Positions 1 through 6,648 of a DNA stretch of 6,851 nt are shown here, one piece after another. The DNA is from Planctomycetota bacterium (GTDB lineage: Bacteria; Planctomycetota; Phycisphaerae; WQYP01; JAJZKY01): assembly GCA_021803885.1 (NCBI GenBank), contig JAJZKY010000248.1, forward strand, positions 1 to 6,851. The letters are read 5' to 3'. How positions within the stretch are numbered: the first letter of the stretch is position 1; each line of letters begins with the position of its first letter. Under the pieces are notes generated by a model, which saw nothing but the letters and a program-made list of their open reading frames with translations, had not been told where the DNA came from and made no database searches. The position numbers and the translations under genes are program-made.

Positions 1-549
1 GCCCAGAAAGACAATGCCCATGACGATGGTCAGAATGAGCCAGTTTTTCGCGCGGGTGATTTTGCCGTTTTTAATGGCGTGATGGGCGATGTTGACGGTA
101 AAGCTGGAGAGCACCAGCACCAGGGTGCCGATGGCGGGAAGCTGGGTGGCCAGCACCGGCGCTCCCGGCGGCGGCCAGGCGGGCGCGAAGAAGCGCAGGT
201 AGATGTTATGGGCAAAGAAGCTGCCGAAGATGCAGCTTTCGGAAACCAGAAAAAGCAAAAAGCCGCGGCGCAGATCGGTGGAGGTCTGGGCCGGGTCCAT
301 GTGGCGGCGCTCGGCGGCGATGGTGGTGGCCCAGCCCATGGCCGGGATGATGCAAAAGATCGCGCCCAGCCCGAACCACCAGTCCGCCGAGGCGCCGGTG
401 GCCCAGAAGAAAAATCCGATGGTGACCAGCCCCATGCCCAGCGCCAGCAGGATAGGCCAGAAGCTGGGGCCGGGAAGATGGATGTGGGCGGCTTCGCCGG
501 AAGCGGCGTGGCCGGCGGGAGCGGAAAGAGTGTCGGTGGCCGTATTCAT
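1..549 (-). CDS. coxC: Cytochrome c oxidase subunit III, N-terminal 183 residues
   Basis: Subunit III is a haem-free membrane subunit that binds subunit I, stabilises the oxidase and supports proton uptake by the D channel. The gene runs off the left edge, and 183 codons are visible without a stop. A soluble His/Ala-rich start is followed by helices at about 31-51 and 57-75. The family segment RRGFLLFLVSESCIFGSFFA follows, with the conserved Glu at residue 104, then a helix containing SSFTVNIAHHAI (about 140-160) and the beginning of another (WLILTIVMGIVFLG). ATG 549 is the first in-frame start after the preceding stop, but no clear Shine-Dalgarno sequence lies before it (CCCTGAACTGTT). The 34-nt gap to the preceding ORF is the longest in the window and shows no terminator or promoter. 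The visible part cannot tell CoxC from closely related quinol-oxidase subunit III, but the context decides for CoxC. Confidence 0.93.
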   Translation of the reverse strand, partial: MNTATDTLSAPAGHAASGEAAHIHLPGPSFWPILLALGMGLVTIGFFFWATGASADWWFGLGAIFCIIPAMGWATTIAAERRHMDPAQTSTDLRRGFLLFLVSESCIFGSFFAHNIYLRFFAPAWPPPGAPVLATQLPAIGTLVLVLSSFTVNIAHHAIKNGKITRAKNWLILTIVMGIVFLG

Positions 550-583
550 AACAGTTCAGGGCGCGAAACCCGGGCGGCTGGAG

Positions 584-751
584 TTACTTGAAGCGCCACC
601 AGTGCACGGGGGCGGGATAAATCCAATGATGCCTGACGAACCAGACCGATGCCAACGCCCAGAAGACGGCAACTCCGGTCCAGATCAGGCCGGAACGCCG
701 AATGCGGCGGCGCTGTTCGGGAGTGACGGTGGGGATGGCGGCTGGATTCAT
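584..751 (-). CDS. Small single-helix membrane protein, possible CoxF-like oxidase accessory factor
   Basis: This small ORF sits between ctaG and coxC and encodes 55 residues from ATG 751. It has a short N-terminal part with TPEQRRRIRRS, one membrane helix (about 21-39, GLIWTGVAVFWALASVWFV) and a short aromatic and His-rich tail ending PVHWWRFK. The strong basic run before the helix predicts the N-terminus inside. An alternative ATG at 781 overlaps the ctaG stop as ATGA and adds 10 residues. I prefer 751 because AAGG lies 9 nt upstream and the extra residues look uninformative, but coupling from 781 is quite possible. Alphaproteobacterial cox operons carry a similar-sized one-helix ORF near ctaG with a PEQ-plus-basic start, sometimes called CoxF. 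The likeness is from memory and is short, so homology is not shown. No catalytic or metal site is evident. Confidence 0.72.
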   Translation of the reverse strand: MNPAAIPTVTPEQRRRIRRSGLIWTGVAVFWALASVWFVRHHWIYPAPVHWWRFK

Positions 752-777
752 GATGGCTGACCTTGCTGTTTGGCGCC

Positions 778-1341
778 TCATTGCCGAATCGGGAAGAGAG
801 TGTAATTCCAGCTTATGCTGTGGACGGATTTTTTCAATCCCGGATTGATCTGGTACACCACGGGCAGAGTGCGGCTCTGATGCGGCCCCAGCGACTGCTG
901 GCTGAAGCAAAAACATTTCATGATGGCCACGTTCTGATCGGCGCTAAAGGGATAGAGCGAATGAATAGCGCGGAACTGGATGGTGTGGCCGGTGTCGTTG
1001 ATGAAGGTGTAATGGTTCTCCATCCGCTGGCCAATGCGGGCTTTTTCTTCGGCGTGGGCGGGATGAAATGCCATGCGCAATCCCGACCCCACTTCGCCGG
1101 TGAACATGATCGTCACCTGGCGGGTGACGCCGGCGGGCGCGGCCACGGCCGCATTCACGGGCGCAATGGCAATGCCGAAATGCTCACAAAAAGTTTTAAA
1201 GAGCGGAATATTGATGAAGGCAAACGCGACCATGAAGAGGGCAAAGGCGCCCAGGCCGATCAACCAGCCGCGGCGGGAGCGGCGCGGCGCGGGCCTGATT
1301 GGCGATGAAGAAGATTGGGGATCCGGGGGTAAATCTGACAT
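778..1341 (-). CDS. ctaG: Cytochrome c oxidase assembly protein CtaG/Cox11 (CuB copper insertion)
   Basis: Cox11-type CtaG is a membrane-anchored copper chaperone that delivers copper to the CuB site of subunit I. The 187-residue product has a basic, Ser/Pro-rich cytoplasmic start, one membrane helix (about 26-46), a conserved Cys52 just after it, and a periplasmic beta domain. The copper-binding motif is KCFCFSQQSL with Cys143 and Cys145, followed by the family pattern LPVVYQINPGL and an aromatic end. I prefer ATG 1341 because AGGAG lies 5 nt upstream. An in-frame ATG at 1365 would add 8 residues and overlap the coxA stop by 8 nt but has only a weak upstream site, and it cannot be excluded. 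This Cox11-type CtaG should not be confused with the unrelated multi-helix CtaG of Bacillus. Its place between coxA and coxC resembles alphaproteobacterial cox operons. Confidence 0.95.
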   Translation of the reverse strand: MSDLPPDPQSSSSPIRPAPRRSRRGWLIGLGAFALFMVAFAFINIPLFKTFCEHFGIAIAPVNAAVAAPAGVTRQVTIMFTGEVGSGLRMAFHPAHAEEKARIGQRMENHYTFINDTGHTIQFRAIHSLYPFSADQNVAIMKCFCFSQQSLGPHQSRTLPVVYQINPGLKKSVHSISWNYTLFPIRQ

Positions 1342-1346
1342 ATCGG

Positions 1347-1351
1347 CTCCT
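1347..1351 (-). promoter_or_regulatory. ctaG Shine-Dalgarno site that decides the start
   Basis: The minus strand reads AGGAG here, 5 nt before the ATG at 1341. It favours this start over the in-frame ATG at 1365, which has only GAAGAG-like sequence before it. Confidence 0.6.
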
Positions 1352-1357
1352 GCCACA

Positions 1358-2962
1358 TCAGACATGCTCTTCGGCCGGCATGGCCGGAATTTCATCAAAG
1401 TTGTAAACCGGCGGCGGGCTGGATGTCTTCCATTCAAAAGCCTGCTGCACATCGTTGATCTGCCAGGGATCGGCCTGCGCCGGCGCGCCATTTTTCCAGG
1501 AGGAGATGACGTTCCAGGTAAACAGCAGGCCACCGAAGAACATGAAGAAAAAGCCCAACGAAATGAACTGGTTCCAGAACGCAAACTGGGGCCGGTAGGT
1601 TGCGATGCGGCGCACCATGCCCTCAATGCCCAGCCAATGCATGGGCAGAAAGACCCAGTTGATGCCGATGAAGATCAGCCAGAAGGTCCAACGGCCGAGT
1701 TTTTCGCTGAGCATGCGGCCGGATAATTTGGGATACCAGAAGTGCAGCCCTCCCAGCAAGGCCATGACCGAGCCGCCAACCAGCACGTAATGGAAATGGC
1801 CGACCACGAAATAGGTGTCGTGGACGACGATATCGAAGGGCACGATGGCCATCATAACTCCGGTTAAGCCGCCGAAGGTGAAGAGCGCGATCATGCCCAG
1901 ACAGAAGAGCATGGGGGTGGTGAAACGAATGGCTCCGCCCCACATGGAAGCCAGCCAGGAATAAACCTTGACGCCGGTGGGAATGGCGATGAGCATGCTG
2001 CAGATGGAGAAATAAATCTGCGCCGCCGGGGTGATGCCGCTGGTGAACATGTGGTGCGCCCAGACGGTGTAGCCGAGAATGCCAATGGCGCAGAGGGCAT
2101 AGACCATGCCCTTGTAGCCGAAAACTTTTTTGCCGGCGAAGCTGGGCACGATATGCGACATCATGCCGAAGCCGGGCAGGATCATGATATAGACCTCGGG
2201 ATGGCCGAAGAACCAGAACAGGTGCTCATAGAGCAGCGGGTCGCCCCCAAGGGCGGGGCGGTAAAAGCCGGTGCCGAAGAGGCGGTCGGACAGCAGCATG
2301 ATCATGGTGCCGGAAAGCACGGGCAGCGCGACGATGAGCATGGTCGCCGTGATCAGCCAGGACCAGACAAACAGCGGCATGCGCATGAGCTTCATGCCCG
2401 GGGCGCGCATATCAAAGATGGTGACGAGGATGTTAATGGCGCCGGTGACCGAGCTGATGCCGAGCAGAATGATGGCCAGAATCCAGAGGTCTTCGCCATG
2501 GCCGCCCATGAACTGGAAGGTCGAAAGCGGCGGATACTGCCACCAGCCGCCGCGGGAAGCGCCGCCGGGGACGAAAAAGCTGACATACATCATCAGCGCC
2601 GCCGGGATCATGATCCAGAAGGAAAACGCATTGAGCTTGGGAAACGCCATGTCGCGGGCGCCGATCATGAGCGGGATCAGATAATTGCCCAGGCCGGCGA
2701 AGGCGGGCATGACGGCCATGAAGATCATCAGCGTGGCATGCATGGTGATCAACTGGTTATAGACGTTGGGCGCGATGATATGCCAGCCGGGATTGAACAG
2801 GTTGAGGCGGATCAGGCCGGCGAGGGCGCCGCCCAGCCAGATATTGATAAAAGCAAACCCCAGATAGAGCAGGCCGATCTTTTTATGGTCGGTGGTGGTC
2901 AGCCAGTCGAGCAGGCCGCTGTAGGTTTTGGGCGCGGGCGCAGCTAACACTTCAGTGCTCAT
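1358..2962 (-). CDS. coxA: Cytochrome c oxidase subunit I, aa3-type (A1 family)
   Basis: This is the catalytic subunit that reduces O2 to water and pumps protons. The 534-residue product has the twelve-helix pattern of the family. Ligands visible are His75 and His391 for low-spin haem a, His389 for haem a3, and His254, His303 and His304 for CuB. The Tyr that cross-links to the CuB His is Tyr258 in GHPEVY, and the same motif carries Glu256, the D-channel end residue that marks type A1. D-channel entry Asp104 (GARDMAF) with Asn93 and Asn111, and K-channel Lys332 (PTGVK), are all in place. His381 and Asp382 near the Mg site are kept. I chose ATG 2962 because it gives ATGA overlap with coxB, has GGAG 6 nt upstream and starts just before the usual TTTDHKKIG segment. 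An upstream in-frame ATG at 3139 would add 59 residues that only mirror coxB. It shares 8 nt with a weaker candidate start of ctaG. Confidence 0.97.
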   Translation of the reverse strand: MSTEVLAAPAPKTYSGLLDWLTTTDHKKIGLLYLGFAFINIWLGGALAGLIRLNLFNPGWHIIAPNVYNQLITMHATLMIFMAVMPAFAGLGNYLIPLMIGARDMAFPKLNAFSFWIMIPAALMMYVSFFVPGGASRGGWWQYPPLSTFQFMGGHGEDLWILAIILLGISSVTGAINILVTIFDMRAPGMKLMRMPLFVWSWLITATMLIVALPVLSGTMIMLLSDRLFGTGFYRPALGGDPLLYEHLFWFFGHPEVYIMILPGFGMMSHIVPSFAGKKVFGYKGMVYALCAIGILGYTVWAHHMFTSGITPAAQIYFSICSMLIAIPTGVKVYSWLASMWGGAIRFTTPMLFCLGMIALFTFGGLTGVMMAIVPFDIVVHDTYFVVGHFHYVLVGGSVMALLGGLHFWYPKLSGRMLSEKLGRWTFWLIFIGINWVFLPMHWLGIEGMVRRIATYRPQFAFWNQFISLGFFFMFFGGLLFTWNVISSWKNGAPAQADPWQINDVQQAFEWKTSSPPPVYNFDEIPAMPAEEHV

Positions 2963-3729
2963 GACAAACTCCGCGGAGCGAGGAATAGAGAAGCCGGGCC
3001 GGGATGCGCCCGCCGGCGCAGCGCGGCCGTGCCGCCGGATTTGGCATGCTTGTCGAGCCATGTCTGGAACTGGGCCGGCGGCAAGGCAATCACGGTAATC
3101 AGCATTTTGCTGTGCAGGCGGCCGCAGAGCATGGCGCACTGGCCGCGATAGGTGCCGGGCTTGGCGTTAAACCAGGCATAGTTGATATGGCCGGGCACGG
3201 CATCCATCTGCACACCCAGCGAGGGAACGTAGAAACCATGAATGACATCCACGCTGGTGATGTGGAGAGCAATGTTGCTGTTGGCGGGGACCACCAGAGC
3301 CTCATTGGCGCGGTCAATGCCGTAGCCGGGGTATTTATATTCCCAGAAGAACTGATGGCCAACGACGGTGATGTTCAAATCGGGATGCGGGCCGTAATCC
3401 ATGTGGTGGAGCAGCTTGTAAGCCGGGATCATGACCAGAATTACGGCCACGAGCGGCAGCGCGGTCCAGGCGAATTCGAGCGGGTTATTGTGGGTGAACG
3501 TCGCCGGCTTATGCCCGCGCGAGGCGCGGAATTTGATGATGCAGTAGATCAGGCCGCCCCAGGCGAGCAGGATGAAGGGCATGATGATCAGCAAGGCATG
3601 GCCGATATCGCTGCGAATCGCGAGCGCAATGGGCGAGCTGGGATCGGTGAGCCAAGTCGTGACCCGGTGTTCCTGCAGCAGCGCCAGCAGGCGGTCCGAA
3701 ACCGCGGCATGGTTAAAAAAACTCAGCAT
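2959..3729 (-). CDS. coxB: Cytochrome c oxidase subunit II (CuA subunit)
   Basis: Subunit II takes electrons from cytochrome c at its periplasmic CuA centre and passes them to haem a in CoxA. The 256-residue product has two membrane helices (about 42-66 and 86-108) and then the cupredoxin domain. CuA ligands are His164 in DVIHGF and, in [12 protein letters not shown], Cys198, Cys202, His206 and Met209. Two positions depart from the textbook pattern. Met200 occupies the place of the conserved Glu between the cysteines, whose backbone carbonyl binds CuA and whose side chain binds the nearby Mg2+. The aromatic patch reads HQFFWEY where HQWYWSY is common. There is no fused cytochrome c domain after CuA, only a short basic and Pro-containing tail. 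The ATG at 3729 overlaps the preceding stop by 1 nt and has GGAGG 9 nt upstream. The TGA overlaps the coxA ATG (ATGA). Confidence 0.95.
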   Translation of the reverse strand: MLSFFNHAAVSDRLLALLQEHRVTTWLTDPSSPIALAIRSDIGHALLIIMPFILLAWGGLIYCIIKFRASRGHKPATFTHNNPLEFAWTALPLVAVILVMIPAYKLLHHMDYGPHPDLNITVVGHQFFWEYKYPGYGIDRANEALVVPANSNIALHITSVDVIHGFYVPSLGVQMDAVPGHINYAWFNAKPGTYRGQCAMLCGRLHSKMLITVIALPPAQFQTWLDKHAKSGGTAALRRRAHPGPASLFLAPRSLS

Positions 3730-4745
3730 CAGGGCTTGCCTCCGGCAGGCGGGGCGGCCACAGGCAGGCCGGCCAGCGCCTTGACGTAATTATAAACAGC
3801 GGCCATTTCCGGCTGCGTCAGAGTGCCAAATCCTGGCATCATGTAGCCGGGCAGACCATGCGCCACCAGATGGGTAAAGCCGGCGGGGCTGGAACGCCAA
3901 CCGCCGATCCGGGGCTGCTGGAAGCTGGCGGCTTCGACTTCCGTCCAGGGATGGGCCCAGACGTAGCGCACGGGGACGCCACCCGAGCCATCCACGCCAT
4001 GACAGGTGGCGCAGCGGGCCTGGTAAATTTTGGCGCCCAGAGCAAAACTGGGGCCGCTGGGCAGAGACGCGAGCTTGGGCGCGGGCGGCGCGGGCGGGTA
4101 CGCCTGCAGCATGAACGACATGGCCAGCGCGATGGGAATATGCGGACCTTCCGGCACGGGCTGCACCGGCGGCAAAGTTACGGGGCCGGTCTCGGCGCTG
4201 GCCGAGGGCAAAGCCGCGAGCTGCGCCGGGGTATCCTGCCCGGGATTGGGAATCCAGTGCCGGATGTAATGAATGACCTCCATGCGCTGCTTCGGCGGCA
4301 GCATCACGAAACTGGGCATGGCGGAGCCGGGGATCCCGGTCGTAATGGTGTGATACAGCGCCAGCTTGGAAGTTCCGTAGAGGAATTTTCCGGTGTGATA
4401 ATTGCGCGGCGGGGGCGACAGGCCAGCGGCGCGCGGGCCGTTGCCGTAACCATCCACGCCATGACATACCGCGCAGTTCGCGCGGAATACGGCCTTGCCG
4501 TGGGCATACAATTGCGGCGTGTCCTTGAGCAGGGCGCGCAGATTGACGGGTTTGGCCGCGCCCGAGACCACTTTGGGCTGGGAAAAATCGAAGCGGGCGG
4601 CCAGGCCGGCGCGGGTGTACTCGTGCTTGATCAGAGAAAAAACCACGGCCAGGGTGACAAGAAATACGGCGGCGAGAGCGGCAATCTGCCGGGCCATGCT
4701 TTGTTTCCGCCGCGCGGGCGCCTCCGGCTGCAAGTTCTGGCTCAT
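3729..4745 (-). CDS. Membrane-anchored di-haem cytochrome c
   Basis: This 338-residue protein is probably the electron shuttle between ACIII and the CuA site of the oxidase. A basic N-terminus is followed by one membrane helix (about residues 18-40) and no obvious signal cleavage site, so it is likely an anchored periplasmic protein. Two class I cytochrome c domains follow. Domain 1 has CAVCH (Cys91, Cys94, His95) with likely axial Met143 in SAMPSF. Domain 2 has CATCH (Cys245, Cys248, His249) with likely axial Met303 in YMMPGF. A Pro- and Ala-rich linker (about 165-235) joins them, and the tail is also Pro-rich. Both haem sites continue HGVDG and share a 17-nt identical stretch. The start is firm: ATGA overlap with the actF stop and GGGAG 7 nt upstream. 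The gene ends in a TGATG junction with coxB. I know no settled gene symbol for it. The role as a shuttle is inferred from position. Confidence 0.92.
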   Translation of the reverse strand: MSQNLQPEAPARRKQSMARQIAALAAVFLVTLAVVFSLIKHEYTRAGLAARFDFSQPKVVSGAAKPVNLRALLKDTPQLYAHGKAVFRANCAVCHGVDGYGNGPRAAGLSPPPRNYHTGKFLYGTSKLALYHTITTGIPGSAMPSFVMLPPKQRMEVIHYIRHWIPNPGQDTPAQLAALPSASAETGPVTLPPVQPVPEGPHIPIALAMSFMLQAYPPAPPAPKLASLPSGPSFALGAKIYQARCATCHGVDGSGGVPVRYVWAHPWTEVEAASFQQPRIGGWRSSPAGFTHLVAHGLPGYMMPGFGTLTQPEMAAVYNYVKALAGLPVAAPPAGGKP

Positions 4746-5989
4746 AGATAATCTCCCGCCACGGCATTGACCAGCCGGGGATCACCAACCGGAACCGGCG
4801 AGTTCCGGGCCAGGAAGGACGTCACCGCCCAGCCGAACAAACCGAGGAAAGCCAGCAATTCGGCGATTACCGCCCAGTTGGGCAATACGAAATGCGCATG
4901 CGTCACCGGCATCACCAGCCAGTACAAATCCACCCATTCGGCAAACAGCACCAGACTGGCGATGGCAATCAGCGCCTTTTCATTTTTGCGGATTTTCTGA
5001 TTCAGCAGCACGGTAAAGGGAATCACCCATTTGGCGAACAACAAAAACAGCAGCACATAGCCCCAGCCGCCGACGATACGCTGATGATAATAAATCGCCT
5101 CGCTGGGATAGTTGGCGTACCAGATCAACAGATACTGCTCGAAGCCGATGTAGACCATGAAGATGCTGAAGGCGTGCAGCATGCGGGCTAAATCCACGTA
5201 ATGGTGATCGCGGAGAATCTGCCCCATGGAGCCGCGGCGGCGCAGCAGCACGGAGATGAGCAGCACCAGCGCCAGACCCGCCTCGAACAGTCCGGCGAAG
5301 ATGTACACCGCATACATGGTGGTGTTCCAGTTGGGTTCGAGCGACATCAGCCAGTCAATCGCGGCGAGCGAAAAGGTGATGGCGAAAAACAGCAGAAAGG
5401 CGGCGCTGAAGCGGCCGTTGAAGGAGGGGATTTTCCCGAAGCCTCCGGGGACGCGCCGGGGCTCCCAGTTGGTGACCGCGCCGCGCCGCCAGGCCGCGTC
5501 CTGGTTGAGCGAACGGCGGACAAAAATCCATCCGCAGAGGGCCTAGAGCACGGAAAAGACAATCAGGCGGCCGGCGGTAAAGCCATAGCCGAACCATGCC
5601 GTTTTGGTCGCGCGATGAAAATGCACGGTGCCGGCGGCCCAGGGATAAATATCCTTAAAGCCGAAGACCAGCACCACGGTGGAGAGCGCGGCAATGGGCA
5701 GATAACGGGTGAGGCTCTCGGCAATGCGGCGGAAGGGGATGGACCAGGTGGCGCCGGCGGCGTAGTGCAGCGCGGTGAGGAACAGGCCGGCCATGCCCAG
5801 AATCAAAAAGTACAGATAATTGACCAGATAGCCGTTCCAGGCCCGATGCGGCTCGAGAAACAAGCCCAGGGCGGTAAAGACGATGCCCACGCCGGCGGCC
5901 AGGGCAAAGCCACGCCGCAGCCGGGGAGAAATTTGCGCCGGGCCGGGATCTTCGATTTTGATTACGGCAGTATCGTGCAGGCTCGACAT
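4742..5989 (-). CDS. actF: ActF, ACIII quinol-oxidising membrane subunit, interrupted by in-frame TAG
   Basis: ActF is a ten-helix NrfD-like membrane subunit of alternative complex III, related to ActC. One continuous frame from ATG 5989 to TGA 4742 gives 415 codons before the stop, the usual family length, with about ten hydrophobic helices. Family signatures are present on both sides of the interruption: FGFKDIYPWA near residue 110, then DWLMSLEPNWNTTMYAVYIF from about residue 212, QYLLIWYANYP and EWVDLYWLVMP. Codon 149 (5543-5545) is TAG. Strict translation therefore gives a 148-residue piece (5989-5543). A second open stretch could start only at the internal ATG at 5347 (201 residues), which has no Shine-Dalgarno sequence. 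No frameshift is involved, because the 65 codons between TAG and that ATG read as normal ActF. The gene overlaps actE by 28 nt, has GGAG 11 nt before its ATG, and shares ATGA with the next gene. It may be a recent nonsense mutation, a sequence error or a read-through codon. Confidence 0.88.
5543..5545 (-). other. In-frame amber codon (TAG) inside actF
   Basis: The plus strand reads CTA here, giving TAG in the actF frame after RLIVFSVL and before ALCGWIFVRRSLNQD. It lies in the middle of predicted transmembrane helix 4. In the ActF pattern as I recall it, this column is normally Trp, so a single G-to-A change (TGG to TAG) is the simplest origin. Gln (CAG) is a second possibility. No suppressor tRNA or recoding element is visible in the window. 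Confidence 0.9.
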
Positions 5990-6648
5990 TTGCGTTTCGG
6001 CTCCAGTTTCGGCGGATAATCGCCGGCGTAGCTCATACCTTCCTGCTGTTCAGCAGCCAGCGCCTCGGGCGATGGATTGGCGGCGAACTGCAACACCCGC
6101 AGGTAATGCACCACGGCCCAGCGTTGGGAGGGAGTCAATTCCGTGCGGTAGGGCGGCATGGTGCCCAGACCCTCGGTAATGGTCAGGAAGATGCGGCCAT
6201 CCGACCATTGCGTCACCGGCGGCTTGAACAGCGGCGGCGGCTGGGTCATGTGGGGAACGATGTAGCCATGGCCGTTGGCGATGGGGCCATGACAGACGAT
6301 GCAAAAAGTATCGAAAAAATGCCGGCCCGTGTCCAGCACCCGCGGCGTGACGGGCAGCGGGTCGATCATGGTGTCGATGGCGGCCAGATCGGCGGGCAGG
6401 GGGAAGGGCACATAACCGACGGGAACAGTGCCTTTGGGGGGAACGCGCATGTCGGGCACGTTATGGTCAAAACGGTCCAATTGCTGCGCCTGCATCGCTT
6501 CCTGGCGGTACATTTCCGGCAGATACGGATTGCGGTATTCCAGCTCAGGCTTCGATTTCAACTGGGTGCCGCAGCCGGCCAAGAGGCCGGCCAGGGCCAG
6601 ACCCAGCCCGAAGCTCAGGAGTCCCCGGATTTTGCGCGCGTTAGACAT
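5962..6648 (-). CDS. actE: ActE, mono-haem c lipoprotein subunit of ACIII
   Basis: ActE is the mono-haem cytochrome c subunit of alternative complex III and acts on the periplasmic face of the membrane, passing electrons out of the complex. The 228-residue product starts with a lipoprotein signal peptide: a basic N-terminus, a hydrophobic stretch from about 9 to 25, and the lipobox LAGC with Cys26 as the lipidated residue. The haem site is CIVCH (Cys116, Cys119, His120). The likely axial ligand is Met164 in GTMPPY, followed by the usual C-terminal helix around RWAVVHYLRVL. I chose the ATG at 6648 because it begins directly before the signal peptide. An in-frame ATG at 6714 would add 22 residues that spoil the signal and run deep into actD. 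The last codons overlap the start of actF by 28 nt, giving the tail KCRACTILP, which is probably a drifted stop and not a functional motif. Confidence 0.93.
   Translation of the reverse strand: MSNARKIRGLLSFGLGLALAGLLAGCGTQLKSKPELEYRNPYLPEMYRQEAMQAQQLDRFDHNVPDMRVPPKGTVPVGYVPFPLPADLAAIDTMIDPLPVTPRVLDTGRHFFDTFCIVCHGPIANGHGYIVPHMTQPPPLFKPPVTQWSDGRIFLTITEGLGTMPPYRTELTPSQRWAVVHYLRVLQFAANPSPEALAAEQQEGMSYAGDYPPKLEPKRKCRACTILP

Noticed and set aside
550..583. The 34-nt gap before coxC as a terminator or internal promoter
   Set aside because: It has CCCGGG and a possible four-pair stem but no T-run and no recognisable -35/-10 pair. coxC is most simply read through from upstream.
1342..1626. Longer start for ctaG at 1626
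   Set aside because: The added 95 residues are an out-of-frame copy of coxA sequence, rich in Arg, Ser and Cys. The family starts just before the single membrane helix.
2051..2947. Long plus-strand open frame (298 codons), and similar plus-strand frames opposite most genes
   Set aside because: These are antisense shadows of GC-rich coding sequence. Their products are low-complexity, rich in Gly, Asp, His and Gln, with no recognisable domain, and the minus-strand genes in the same place have clear motifs.
2969..2978. Perfect palindrome CTCCGCGGAG containing the coxA Shine-Dalgarno
   Set aside because: As a hairpin it allows only three G-C/A-U pairs with a four-base loop, too weak to claim control. 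Such short palindromes are common in GC-rich DNA.
2963..3139. Upstream ATG extending coxA by 59 residues
   Set aside because: The extension lies wholly inside coxB, is basic and low-complexity, and precedes the normal start at 2962, which has its own Shine-Dalgarno sequence and ATGA junction.
5347..5545. A frameshift or deletion splitting actF into two genes
   Set aside because: Both halves are in the same frame, and the 65 codons between the TAG and the internal ATG read as normal ActF, including SLNQD, the FGKIPSF stretch and DWL. Only one nonsense codon separates them.
5962..5991. CRAC (CxxC) at the ActE C-terminus as a metal or redox motif
   Set aside because: It arises where actE runs 28 nt into the start of actF, so the codons are set by the ActF N-terminus and the overlap. 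No supporting residues are nearby.
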